Notes under the pieces: model-generated
What the model saw: only the letters and a program-made list of their open reading frames with translations
Told to the model about the DNA's origin: nothing
The model's database searches: none
Translations under genes and position numbers: made by a program
Assembly: GCF_014647315.1 (NCBI RefSeq)
Contig: NZ_BMOY01000025.1
Span: 1-39,865, forward strand
Length of the DNA stretch: 39,865 nt
Reading direction: 5' to 3'
Origin: Paenalicyclobacillus cellulosilyticus
Lineage (GTDB): Bacteria; Bacillota; Bacilli; Alicyclobacillales; Alicyclobacillaceae
Shown here: in pieces, positions 1 through 7,891 of the stretch
Numbering within the stretch: the first letter of the stretch is position 1
Layout of the letters: the number at the start of each line of letters is the position of its first letter

Positions 1-1166
1 CCTGCGCCGGCGGCCCCGCCGCCCTGGGCGGTGCCGCTCCCGCCCGAGGCGCCACCCGCGCCGCCGCTTGCGCTACCTGCGCTCCCTCCGCTGGCGCCGC
101 CTTGGCCCGATGCGCTCTGCCCACCGCCGCCCTGTCCGCTTCCTTGGGGATTTTGACCGCCTTTCGGCGCCGGCTTCACCCAAGCGTTGAACAGCACCGC
201 ATTGCTGAAGGTGGTGATGGGCACCGTCACGCTGTCCGTCTCGTCGGAAGGCAGCGGGATCTGCAGGGTCTGCTGGTTCGGTGCGCTGAAGCGGATGTCC
301 GTCGTATATTCGTGCACCGTGCCAGCCGGGTCCTTCCAGGTGACGGTCGCCTTCACCGACTCCGGCGTCTCGTCGTTCACCCCGAAGAAGGCGGATCCGT
401 TTTCATCGGTGTACGTCGTCACCTGGTACTGCCCGCCGTAATTGGCGAGGAAACCGTTGCCCGAGATGTGCACCTGGATGGCCTGGTGCGGCACCCACTG
501 ATTACCATCCAACACCTGCACCACCAACACGCCCGGAGCGCCGAGATTGGACGGGTTTGCCTGCGTCCCCGCCGTGTTGTCATTCAAATTCCCGGCCACC
601 CCGTCCATCGCATCCACCGCCAACTGGTAGCGGTGCGTCACCGGCACAGCGGTGAAGTTGAAGCCGCCGCCCGGCAGCTTCTCCGCCTTCACCTTGGGCG
701 CGAGCACCGACCACGGCAAATACGCCTGCCCTTTGTACACCACCCCCTGTACGTACCGGCCCGGCAAGGAGAACCGTCCGTCACCGAGGTAGGCGTACGG
801 CGTGCCGAACGCCTTGAGCGCCGTCCACAACACGTAGGTCTCATCCCCCACCGCGATGGCCGGCCACGGCTTCCCGGCGACCTGCGCGATCACGCTCCCC
901 GCCGGTGCCTTGCGCAGCGCCGCCTGCTGCTTTGCTGTCCGCGCCGCCGCTGCCACCAGCTTCCCTGCCGCCAAGCGCACCGTCACCGCGTGCCGCACAC
1001 TTGCGCGCGGCGTGTGCACCGTCGCACTGCGGGCTGCGGCCCCTGCCGTATGCGCGCTGGCAACACCCGTGCCCGTTGTCCCTGAACTCGCCCAGACCAC
1101 ACCCGGTCCTGCGCTCAAGGCGCACCATGCGCCCCACGCCATCATTGAAACGATTGCGTGCCTCAT
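1..1166 (-). CDS. Secreted multidomain protein, 3' end beyond window
   Basis: An open minus-strand frame runs from an ATG at 1166 to the left edge without a stop (at least 388 codons). The N-terminus reads MRHAIVSMMAWGAWCALSAG and continues to VVWASS, a Sec-type signal peptide. Residues around 90-160 alternate short strands and turns (AIAVGDETYVLWTALKAFG, then VYKGQAYLPWSVLAP), resembling the copper-amine-oxidase-N type surface domain common in Bacillota. Residues around 165-310 look like an Ig-like Big-1 type domain, with VLVVQVLDGNQWVPHQAIQV and TYTDENGSAFFGVND. After about residue 325 the chain becomes a Gly/Ser/Ala/Gln-rich low-complexity tail that reaches the edge. The protein is probably exported and attached to, or embedded in, the envelope; no enzyme motif is visible. 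Domain names are from recall of pattern, so moderate confidence; the coding frame itself is secure. Confidence 0.75.
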   Translation of the reverse strand, partial: MRHAIVSMMAWGAWCALSAGPGVVWASSGTTGTGVASAHTAGAAARSATVHTPRASVRHAVTVRLAAGKLVAAAARTAKQQAALRKAPAGSVIAQVAGKPWPAIAVGDETYVLWTALKAFGTPYAYLGDGRFSLPGRYVQGVVYKGQAYLPWSVLAPKVKAEKLPGGGFNFTAVPVTHRYQLAVDAMDGVAGNLNDNTAGTQANPSNLGAPGVLVVQVLDGNQWVPHQAIQVHISGNGFLANYGGQYQVTTYTDENGSAFFGVNDETPESVKATVTWKDPAGTVHEYTTDIRFSAPNQQTLQIPLPSDETDSVTVPITTFSNAVLFNAWVKPAPKGGQNPQGSGQGGGGQSASGQGGASGGSAGSASGGAGGASGGSGTAQGGGAAGA

Positions 1167-1429
1167 CCGCTTCAATCCACATACCTGCCTTCGTTCGTAG
1201 GTGAAATAGGTTCAAGACTGCAGGATGTGCGACACAGCCGAGAGACAGCGCCTGCCATCATGCACGGCGCCATCTATCACGCGCATAAATCCCCCGGCAC
1301 AACCCTGCCCATGCTAGGAATCGCTTTGATTGTACTACGAGGAACGAGAAGAAGCGATGAGGGAGGGTATGGGTGTGTGTACGATGATGTCACAAGGACG
1401 TCCAATGCATGGTGTGTCCAAGAAAAACG
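1167..1429. other. Intergenic, no gene seen
   Basis: This gap separates the secreted-protein start from the end of the PIN-like gene. Both neighbours are on the minus strand, so it should hold the promoter of the first gene and a terminator for the ATPase/PIN unit. I see no convincing hairpin with a T-run and no clear -35/-10 pair. Confidence 0.4.
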
Positions 1430-1925
1430 CTACAAATCCACGATATAACCTGATAAGTGCGTATCGAGACTCCATATTTTAACTGTAAGGTTAGACATGG
1501 TCGTCTGCATACGCTCCACATACCGCGCGAACTCACGGACAATGGACAAATCGCCGATTCCAATACCTTGAACAGCATAGTCCGGGAAACTGGATGCGTA
1601 AAATTCAAGATCCTCTTTGTCCATCATTAGCCTATCCAATATCCAAGGGAACTCGTCTCTGGCAATCATTCTCAATAACTTAGCAAACGATTCAGCAGCC
1701 TTTCGACGCTCGGAACCATTCGCAAGATGCGCGATATGGTTCCCCGTTTCGATGATAGAGGAAATAGGTAAGATGAACTTGTCCCCTTGGCATTCCTCCA
1801 ACTCCTGCAGTACACGTTCCCGAATCCTGATTTCGCCCTGGAACATCCAACAGATTGAGTACGATGGATGTGTCCACAAAACGAACCGTGCGTTTCTTGA
1901 TAGTATGTGGTTTTTTGGTTCTCAT
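1430..1925 (-). pseudogene. PIN-like nuclease, frameshifted
   Basis: Two overlapping minus-strand frames together make one PIN-like domain. The first begins at an ATG (1925) that overlaps the ATPase stop as ATGA, and carries VRFVDTSIVLNLLDVPG with the first PIN aspartate. The second frame carries IRERVLQELEECQGDKF, then ISSIIETGNHI (conserved Glu), GIGDLSIVREF (Asp) and WSLDTHL (Asp) to a stop at 1430. Omitting one C from the CCC at 1836-1838 joins the frames as LLDVPGEIRIRERVLQ, giving a continuous protein of 164 residues with all four PIN acidic positions in order. PIN domains are metal-dependent RNases, often toxins. The ATGA overlap implies translational coupling to the ATPase. The defect could be a real inactivating mutation, programmed slippage or a sequencing error; the domain assignment is fairly sure. 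Confidence 0.78.
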
Positions 1926-3238
1926 AGCGACTTCAACCACTCCAAAGCATCACGGTGAGTCTGTGGGACTTGTCCGCGCACAGCACGCGCAATCTGCCCT
2001 GACTCCATCGCGTCTCCGATGCGTTCATGACTGGCAATTCGCAGGTACTCGTCCAAGTCGACAAGAGAGACGAAACGGCTGTCACCTTTCTCCGGATGCC
2101 GGTAGCACACCACGACCCCTGCTGCTTCCCGGCCTTGAATGGCATTCAACAAGGCAGGATTATGCGTGGTGACCAGAAGGTGTATGTTCCGCTGCGAGGA
2201 TAACTCCATGAGCAAGGACAGAATGGTACGCGCCTTGCTGGGATGTAACCCATTATCGACTTCCTCGATGACAACCAAAGAATCCTCCTCTTCAGATAGC
2301 AGTGCAGCCATGACCGCAAGTGTGCGGAGGGTTCCATCCGACAATCCTCTCGCATCGATCCAATACGTCTGTTCCCCTGATTTTTCTAAAACTGTAAGCA
2401 TCACATCCCCAAGAGGCGTGTCCACGAAGTCCAAATCTAAAATCTCTTGATCCGGGAGTTGCCGCAGATAACGGAGGATGACCTCTTTGATGGCCGGTTC
2501 GTCCTGCACAATTTTTGCTAACACAGCAGAAAGATTGCTCGCTGACGGCACAAGTTCCACACTGGTACGCGGAACATAGTCCCGCATGTCGTGAGGTATC
2601 GGATCGAGAAACAAAACCTTTTGGAGTTGCCGTGCGACGACATGCGACATATTGAGAATATGCTTCTCAGCCGCAGTCCTCTTTGGCAGTCGAGATTCCA
2701 TTTGACTGAGCACAGATTGGAACTTTAAACACGTAAACTGCGGATTGGCCCCTCGCTTGAGATTGTTGTACTCGACCGAAATGTCCCCGCTCGTCTGGCG
2801 GCTTGGTACTGTCTGAAAGAGCATGCGCTTTCGCCTCAACTCACCGTGGCGGGTGGGCACCATTTCATGCAGGGATTCGGATTCAACATAAATACGGTCC
2901 CTGACCGCAATCGAAAGCTCATAGTCCAAGTACATGCGGGTGCCCCCGCGTTTGTCTTCATCTACAGGTCCAATCACCGCACCAAGCGTGAACGTGTCCC
3001 CTCCATGACGAGGGCATGCCTTGCTGCCACCTCGTACCCCCGTGGACAATTTTGACCGGTGTCCGTCGAGTACGAAAGCTAAGTCCAGACCTGTCGCGCT
3101 GTCGGACAGGATACGCAACCCGTCGAGTGCATTGCTCTTTCCGCTGGCGTTAGATCCAATAAGAATCGTCAATGGTTGCAAATCCATCGAGGCGTCCACA
3201 AAACTTTTGAATTGACAGAAACGAAGTCGTTCAATCAC
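1922..3238 (-). CDS. AAA/ABC-type ATPase, OLD/RloA-like
   Basis: A 438-residue P-loop ATPase of the AAA_15/AAA_21 (RecF/OLD/RloA-like) group. It shows an N-terminal FKSFVDASMDL strand, Walker A IGSNASGKSN (about residues 28-36), an ABC signature-like GLSDGTLRTLAV (298-309), Walker B SLVVIEEVDNGLHP (320-333) and the switch histidine in TTHNP (H359). The middle is a poorly conserved helical insert, as usual in this group; there is no TOPRIM domain, unlike true OLD or GajA proteins. I prefer the GTG at 3238: the upstream GTG at 3250 lies inside a near-perfect Shine-Dalgarno (GGAGGTGATC). Its stop overlaps the start of the PIN-like gene. Such ATPases commonly act as sensors that control a partner nuclease in defence or toxin-antitoxin systems; that role is inferred here. 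Confidence 0.88.
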   Translation of the reverse strand: MIERLRFCQFKSFVDASMDLQPLTILIGSNASGKSNALDGLRILSDSATGLDLAFVLDGHRSKLSTGVRGGSKACPRHGGDTFTLGAVIGPVDEDKRGGTRMYLDYELSIAVRDRIYVESESLHEMVPTRHGELRRKRMLFQTVPSRQTSGDISVEYNNLKRGANPQFTCLKFQSVLSQMESRLPKRTAAEKHILNMSHVVARQLQKVLFLDPIPHDMRDYVPRTSVELVPSASNLSAVLAKIVQDEPAIKEVILRYLRQLPDQEILDLDFVDTPLGDVMLTVLEKSGEQTYWIDARGLSDGTLRTLAVMAALLSEEEDSLVVIEEVDNGLHPSKARTILSLLMELSSQRNIHLLVTTHNPALLNAIQGREAAGVVVCYRHPEKGDSRFVSLVDLDEYLRIASHERIGDAMESGQIARAVRGQVPQTHRDALEWLKSL

Positions 3239-3269
3239 GCTTCGGATCACCTCCGCATCCAGTGGATAT

Positions 3270-3278
3270 ATTGTACCA
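3270..3278 (-). promoter_or_regulatory. Putative extended -10 for ATPase/PIN unit
   Basis: Reading the minus strand, TGGTACAAT forms an extended -10 element about 32 bases before the GTG start of the ATPase. No good -35 hexamer is present, which is tolerated by extended -10 promoters. It is the only promoter-like site between the ATPase start and the insertion element. Confidence 0.4.
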
Positions 3279-3337
3279 TGCCCTGAAGGCTTACATCCGC
3301 ACGCTTAACTTCCGTTGCTCACCATCGGCTCCCAGTA

Positions 3338-4396
3338 CTACCCATCCCCTGGTAGTGTCCTGTAAAATGGTGTAATTTCACCGTTTGTGTCTAGTTTGTG
3401 ACGTCGCTGCCGCCAATGCTCGCCTGGCAGTGCCATGAACGCCAGCACGTCGTCCTCGGCCGCCTGCAGGATCTCCATGGCCTTCGGGAACTTGTCCTGG
3501 AGCTGTTTGACTACGCTACGCAACTGTGCTCTGGCAGCCTCCTGCGTGGGCTGTGCGAAGATGGTCCGGATGATCGCTGCGACCATGGACTGCTGCTTCT
3601 TCGGCACCTGGCTGAGCACGTTCCGGATGGTGTGCACCTTGCACCGCTGCCACGTAGCTCCAGTGAGCACCTCCGAAATCGCCTGCCTCAGGCCCAGATG
3701 AGCGTCGCTGACAACCAGCCTGACGCCTCGCAGCCCTCGCTGCTTCAGGTCACGTAGGAACTCGGTCCAAAAGGCACCGTCCTCACTCGTTCCGATATCG
3801 AACCCCAAGACCTCACGCTCTCCCGTGTCTGTCACGCCTATGGCCACCACGAACGCCATGCTCTGTACACGCCCGCCCTTCCGTACCTTCGGGAACGTAG
3901 CGTCCAGCCAGATGTATGGGTATTCCCGCTCCAACGGCCGTTCCTTGAATTGTCGGACAACCTCATCCAGCTCTTTGCACAGGCGGGAGACCTCGCTCTT
4001 GCTGATACCGTCCAGCCCCAGAGCACGGACCAGCTCATCCACTTTACGGGTGCTGACACCATGCACGTACGCTTCCTGAACCACCGCCGCCAGGGCTTGC
4101 TCGGAGCGGCGCCGAGGCTCAAGGATCGAGGGGAAGAAGCTGCCTTTGCGGAGTTTGGGGATATTCAGTTCGATGGTACCCAGTCGAGTATCCCATTCCC
4201 GCTTCCGATAGCCGTTGCGCTGTGTAACGCGCTCCTCACTGCGCTCGTAATGCTCCGCCCCGATTTTCTGCGTTGCCTCAGCGTCGATGAGAGATTGGGC
4301 GAAAATCCGCATCAGTTCCCGTAGTACGTCGATATTTTCCACACCTTGGAGGTTGCGAATCCACTCGAGAACTGCGAAGCTGTTGATAGAAGCCAT
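3338..4396 (-). pseudogene. IS256-family transposase, C-terminally deleted
   Basis: A 352-residue mutator-type (IS256) transposase. The start at 4396 (MASINSFAVLEW) has AGGAGG nine bases upstream; an ATG at 4429 also lies in frame but is less likely. Family landmarks are GYRKREWDTRLGTIELNIPK, the first catalytic Asp in YIWLDATFPKVRKGG (about D165) and the second in VVSDAHLGLRQAI (about D231), followed by W-x-R-C-K-V-H. After LPGEHWRQ the family normally continues into the conserved stretch with the catalytic Glu (the NPLER-N-KEI-RRT region). Here it is replaced by about 22 unrelated residues translated from the terminal inverted repeat and flank, with the stop 13 bases outside the element. 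The protein therefore lacks the third DDE residue and should be inactive. Confidence 0.9.
3343..3350. repeat. Target site duplication, left copy
   Basis: CATCCCCT directly abuts the left end of the IS256-family element and is matched by 4506-4513. An 8-bp duplication is the typical length for this family, so the two copies confirm the element's boundaries and show that the flanks were once contiguous. Confidence 0.85.
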
Positions 4397-4505
4397 CGTT
4401 GCGTTCCTCCTACTAGTTTGTTTCGCCACTCTCTAGTAGACACGCACGGTGGCTTCGTCATCAAATGTGGACGACGGATTTCACACCACTACTTGAGACT
4501 TTAAC
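3351..4505 (-). mobile_element. Defective IS256-family insertion sequence
   Basis: The element is 1155 bp, shorter than the roughly 1.3-1.5 kb usual for the family. The boundaries are set by imperfect terminal inverted repeats that align without gaps (14 of 25 positions): the left end reads GGTAGTGTCCTGTAAAATGG and the right end, read inward, GTTAAAGTCTCAAGTAGTGG; both continue into TGT. The 8-bp sequence CATCCCCT is repeated directly on both sides, as expected for IS256 transposition. The only gene is the truncated transposase. The deletion lies near the 3' end of the transposase, close to the left terminal repeat, while both ends are kept, so it could in principle be moved in trans by a complete relative. 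Confidence 0.85.
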
Positions 4506-4513
4506 CATCCCCT
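4506..4513. repeat. Target site duplication, right copy
   Basis: Second copy of CATCCCCT, immediately after the right end of the insertion element. Its last base is also the first base of the likely -35 hexamer of the lacI-type gene, so the insertion left that hexamer intact but replaced everything upstream of it. Confidence 0.85.
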
Positions 4514-4543
4514 TGACTCCCCCGCACACCCCTGTCGTAAACT
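4513..4543 (+). promoter_or_regulatory. Putative promoter of the LacI-family gene
   Basis: TTGACT (4513-4518) is a good -35 and TAAACT (4538-4543) a fair -10, with a 19-base spacer that is slightly long. It lies directly next to the insertion element and just upstream of a LacI-type operator. Confidence 0.45.
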
Positions 4544-4546
4544 GAT

Positions 4547-4560
4547 TGCAAGCGGTTTAT
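4547..4560 (+). promoter_or_regulatory. LacI-family operator (autoregulatory)
   Basis: TGCAAGCGGTTTAT fits the LacI-family operator pattern TGNAANCGNTTNCA at 8 of its 10 fixed positions, with the central CG at 4553-4554. It sits immediately after the -10 and 38 bases before the ATG of the LacI-type regulator. Binding there would block transcription of the regulator's own gene. Confidence 0.6.
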
Positions 4561-4597
4561 CGTTTTCCTATGCCACATTCCATGGAGTGAACGAATC

Positions 4598-5665
4598 ATG
4601 AAACAACGAGTGACCATCGCCGACGTGGCCAAAAAGGCAGGTGTCTCCGCAACCACCGTCTCGCGCATCCTGAACGGCAACTACAGCCAGACGTCCGCCG
4701 AGACGACGGCGCGGGTGCTCGAAGCCATTCGCGAGCTCGACTACCGCCCCAACGCCCTGGCCAAGGGCCTCAAACAAATGAAAACCCAGGTGATTGGCGT
4801 CATCTTGTCCAATCTGCAGAATCCGTTTTGGCTGCGCGTGCTCAAGGGAATTGAGGACACGTGCCGCAAGGCGGGCTACCAGCTGATGATCTGCAACTCC
4901 TGTGACGATCCCGCCATCGAGGCGGAGCACATCAAGAATCTGCAGACGCGCAACGTGGACGGGATCATCGTCAACCCGACGCCGGGCAACCGGGATCTGT
5001 TTGAACAGTTGCTGGCCACCGGCTACCCGTGCGTGTTTGTCAACCGGCACCTGCCCAACCTTGCCATGCCGGGCGTCGTCATGAACAACATCCGCGGCGC
5101 CTCGTTGGCAGTGGAACATCTGCTGGAAGGGGGGAGGCAGCGGATTGCCATCATCGCGTACCAAGGAGAGATCACGACGTGGACAGAGCGTGTGGAGGGG
5201 TACAAAACCACGCTGCTTGCGCACGGCAAGCGTGAGCAGGATCTGCTCATCGAACTGGTGCCGAACCGGCCGGGCGCAGCCAGGAGTGCGGCCATCCGCT
5301 TGCTGAAGCGAAACCCGCGCCCGGATGCTCTGCTGTCGACGACGAACCTGATGACGCTCGAGATCCTCGACGCCATCCAAAGCCTTGGCCTGCGCATCCC
5401 CGAGGACGTGGCGCTCGTGGGCTACGACGAGACCATGTGGTGCAAATACCTCAACCCGCCGCTGACGACAGTGCGGCAGCCTGCATATGAGATGGGCGAG
5501 ATCGCCGCGAAACGGATCATCCAACTGTGCAAGGGGACGCGGCGGACAAAGTTGGACGTTACCGTGCTTGAACCGGAGCTCGTCGTCCGGGAGTCAAGCC
5601 GTCCCGCGAGCGCCACGCCGGACGTTGGAGCCACCATCGCGGCTGGGACCGGGACATCCGGTTGA
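4598..5665 (+). CDS. LacI/PurR-family transcriptional regulator
   Basis: A 355-residue LacI-family repressor. The N-terminal helix-turn-helix reads TIADVAKKAGVSATTVSRIL, with the hinge around residues 45-60 (LDYRPNALAKGL). Residues about 62-335 form a periplasmic-binding-protein-like effector domain, with VIGVILSNLQNPFW, DGIIVNPTPGN, ALVGYDE and PPLTTVRQP, all landmarks of the family. The start is supported by GGAGTG eight bases upstream. It is the only plus-strand gene in this locus and converges on the ten-gene catabolic array, so it is the natural candidate to control that array in response to a sugar-derived ligand. A LacI-type operator lies in its own promoter. The operator before the binding-protein gene (16105-16122) is a different palindrome, so direct control of the array is not shown. 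Confidence 0.93.
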   Translation: MKQRVTIADVAKKAGVSATTVSRILNGNYSQTSAETTARVLEAIRELDYRPNALAKGLKQMKTQVIGVILSNLQNPFWLRVLKGIEDTCRKAGYQLMICNSCDDPAIEAEHIKNLQTRNVDGIIVNPTPGNRDLFEQLLATGYPCVFVNRHLPNLAMPGVVMNNIRGASLAVEHLLEGGRQRIAIIAYQGEITTWTERVEGYKTTLLAHGKREQDLLIELVPNRPGAARSAAIRLLKRNPRPDALLSTTNLMTLEILDAIQSLGLRIPEDVALVGYDETMWCKYLNPPLTTVRQPAYEMGEIAAKRIIQLCKGTRRTKLDVTVLEPELVVRESSRPASATPDVGATIAAGTGTSG

Positions 5666-5710
5666 CGGCGGCGCCGCGCGCCGGGCGCCGCAGAATTCGA
5701 CGCCCACGCG

Positions 5711-5745
5711 ATGATTCCGCAGCCCTGCTTTGTACCGCCGCACCG
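5711..5745. repeat. 35-bp imperfect direct repeat, copy 1
   Basis: This segment begins ATGATTCCGCAGCCCTG and ends ACCGCCGCACCG. It recurs at 5784-5818 with two mismatches (33 of 35 identical). Both copies lie in the convergent gap between the LacI-type gene and the RpiB-like gene. No gene explains them. Confidence 0.8.
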
Positions 5746-5783
5746 TTTCAGTCCTTCGGCGAGCAAGCACCGGATCTCCAATG

Positions 5784-5818
5784 ATGATTCCGCAGCCCTG
5801 TTTCGTACCGCCGCACCG
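5784..5818. repeat. 35-bp imperfect direct repeat, copy 2
   Basis: Second copy of the repeat, 73 bases after the first, differing at two positions near the middle (CTGTTTCG against CTGCTTTG). Two copies with a 38-base unrelated spacer are too few and too irregular for a CRISPR array. They could be a dispersed genomic repeat or paired binding sites. Confidence 0.8.
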
Positions 5819-5842
5819 CGCACGCCCGTCCATTCTCGCTCG

Positions 5843-6307
5843 TCACGTCGCGCGTTCGCCGGCCAGCCTGCGTTCCAATGCTGCGAGTTTGGCCACGCGG
5901 CGAACGAACTCCGGTTCAGCCCGAAAGCGCGCTTGCAGAAACGCCCGGATGAGGTCGGCCGCCAGCCAGGGCCCGACGATCTGCGCCCCGAGGCACATCA
6001 CGTTCACATCATCGTGCTCCACGCACTGGTGCGCCGAATGGACGTCGTGGCACACCGCCGCCCGGATGCCCGGGACCTTGTTTGCCGCGATGGCCGCGCC
6101 CACGCCTGTGCCGCACACCAACAATCCACGTTCGGCACGCCCGGACAGCACCTCTTTGCAGACAGCCTGCGCGATGTCCGGGAAGTCCACCGGCTCTGGC
6201 GCAGCAGTCCCGCAGTCGATCACTTCGCAACCGAGTTGGGCCAATACATCCATGACATACTGGCGCATCGGGTATCCAGCGTGATCGTTACCGAAAGCCA
6301 CCCGCAA
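5843..6307 (-). CDS. rpiB: RpiB/LacAB-family sugar-phosphate isomerase
   Basis: A 154-residue isomerase of the RpiB/LacA/LacB family. It begins LRVAFGNDHAGYPMRQYV, with the family NDHAG substrate loop, and has the active-site cysteine in LLVCGTGVGAAIAANK (C65) and EHDDVNVMCLGAQIVG near the phosphate site. The TTG start at 6307 follows GGGAGGGATTGCC, a good ribosome binding site. The family interconverts aldose and ketose phosphates (ribose-5-P, allose-6-P, galactose-6-P), and some members act on unusual sugars, so the gene symbol is only a family label. It is the last gene of the minus-strand catabolic array, 90 bases after the aldehyde dehydrogenase. Its place beside a LacI regulator and sugar transporter suggests a catabolic rather than housekeeping role. 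Confidence 0.9.
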   Translation of the reverse strand: MRVAFGNDHAGYPMRQYVMDVLAQLGCEVIDCGTAAPEPVDFPDIAQAVCKEVLSGRAERGLLVCGTGVGAAIAANKVPGIRAAVCHDVHSAHQCVEHDDVNVMCLGAQIVGPWLAADLIRAFLQARFRAEPEFVRRVAKLAALERRLAGERAT

Positions 6308-6397
6308 GGCAATCCCTCCCCGAACTCACAGAACCGTAAAATCCAGCGCGCGCCCGGCCCCGCCGGCAACCCCGGCGCCGGGTCGACCCCGTCCCGC

Positions 6398-7891
6398 TCA
6401 CCGTACATACACCACTTTGAGGTCTGTGTAAAAATCCCGGCTCGTGGCCCCGACCGAGTACGCGCCGTACCCCGACTGCTTGACGCCGCCAAACGGGATG
6501 TGCGCCTGGCTGGCGGTGCCGTGGTTGATATGCACCATGCCGGTTTTGAGGCGCCGCCCCACCGCGAGCGCCAGCGCCAAGTCGTCCGCAAAGACGCTCG
6601 CCGCGAGGCCATACGGGGTATCGTTCGCCACCGCGACCGCCTCCTCGACATCGGCCACCGTCAACACGCTGAGCACCGGACCGAAGATCTCCTCGCGGGC
6701 GATGCGCATCGTTGGCGTCACGCCGGCGAACACCGTCGGCTCCAGGTAGTGGCCGCGATCGTACACCCCGCCGGTGAGCACGCGCCCGCCGGTCACCAGG
6801 CGCGCCCCGTCGGCGATGCCTTGCTCCACGTACGCCAGCACCGACTGCAGGTGGGAAGCGCTCACCAGCGGCCCCATGGTCGCCCCCTCGTCCCACGCCG
6901 GCCCCACCCGAATGCGCGCCACGTGGTGGAGCAGCCGCTCCATGAACGCCTCCGCCTGCGCGCGAAGGACGATGACCCGGCTGATGGCGGTGCAGCGCTG
7001 CCCGCCGCACGTGAACCCGGCCGCCGCCACCTCGCGGGCCGCCGCGTCGAGATGGCTGTAGCCCAGGATAAGCGCCGGGTTCTTGCCGCCGAGTTCCATC
7101 TGCGTGCGCACCAGGCGGCCCGACGCCAGCGCCTGCACCCTGAGCCCCACCTCGGTCGATCCGGTGAACGTCACGGCATCGACCCCCGGATGGTTGACCA
7201 GTGCGTCCCCCATCCGGCTGCCGCGTCCGGTGACGAGATTGACCACGCCGGGCGGCGCGCCCGCCTCCCGGATGAGCTCCATCAGGCGGACCGCGGTCCA
7301 CGGGGTCTGGGAGGCCGGCTTCAACACCACCGTGCAGCCGTACGCGAGCGCCGGGGCAATCTTGCGCACCGGCGTGACGAGCGGGAAGTTCCAAGGCGAG
7401 ATGGCGGCGACCACGCCCACCGGTTCGCGGACGACCGATACGGCGCCGCCCGGCATATCGCTCGGCCACACCTCACCGGTCAGGCGCGCCGCCTCCCCTG
7501 CCATAAAGCGCAGCTCACTCGCCGCACGGGTCACTTCGCCGCGGGCCTCACCCAACACCTTACCTTGCTCCGCGGAGAGGGTGTACGCCAGCTCGTCCCG
7601 GTGTGCTTCCAGGAGCTCCGCCAACCGCAGCAATACCCTGGCCCGCTCGGTCCACGGCGCGCTCGCCCAGCCCGGCAGCGCCTCGCGCGCGGCCCGCACC
7701 GCCGCATCGACGTCCCGCTCGTCCGAATCCTGGACATACGCCACCACCTGGTCCTTTTCCGCCGGGTTGTGCACCGCGAACAACCGGCCGCTCGCCGCCG
7801 GCACCCACTGCCCGCCGATGAAATTCAAACACGTCTCACCGGCGCGCGCCGCCAGCCATGCCTGCATGCCGTTCCCCTGTGCCTGGTTCAT
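6398..7891 (-). CDS. Aldehyde dehydrogenase, semialdehyde type
   Basis: A 497-residue NAD(P)-dependent aldehyde dehydrogenase. Landmarks are ISPWNFPLVTPVRKIAPALA, FTGSTEVG (cofactor site), the general base in MELGGKNPAL (E266), the nucleophile in GGQRCTAISR (C300), EEIFGPVLSVL and the C-terminal IPFGGVKQSGYG. The pattern is closest, by recall, to ketoglutarate-semialdehyde (2,5-dioxovalerate) and succinate-semialdehyde dehydrogenases used in pentose and sugar-acid breakdown. The start at 7891 (MNQAQGNGMQAW) forms an ATGA overlap with the stop of the iron ADH gene, so the two are translationally coupled. The same frame stays open upstream through the ADH gene, but that extension is antisense-free composition, not a fusion. 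Exact substrate unknown. Confidence 0.93.
   Translation of the reverse strand: MNQAQGNGMQAWLAARAGETCLNFIGGQWVPAASGRLFAVHNPAEKDQVVAYVQDSDERDVDAAVRAAREALPGWASAPWTERARVLLRLAELLEAHRDELAYTLSAEQGKVLGEARGEVTRAASELRFMAGEAARLTGEVWPSDMPGGAVSVVREPVGVVAAISPWNFPLVTPVRKIAPALAYGCTVVLKPASQTPWTAVRLMELIREAGAPPGVVNLVTGRGSRMGDALVNHPGVDAVTFTGSTEVGLRVQALASGRLVRTQMELGGKNPALILGYSHLDAAAREVAAAGFTCGGQRCTAISRVIVLRAQAEAFMERLLHHVARIRVGPAWDEGATMGPLVSASHLQSVLAYVEQGIADGARLVTGGRVLTGGVYDRGHYLEPTVFAGVTPTMRIAREEIFGPVLSVLTVADVEEAVAVANDTPYGLAASVFADDLALALAVGRRLKTGMVHINHGTASQAHIPFGGVKQSGYGAYSVGATSRDFYTDLKVVYVR

Noticed and set aside
5711..5818. CRISPR array from the two direct repeats
   Set aside because: Only two imperfect copies, one spacer and no cas genes in the window.
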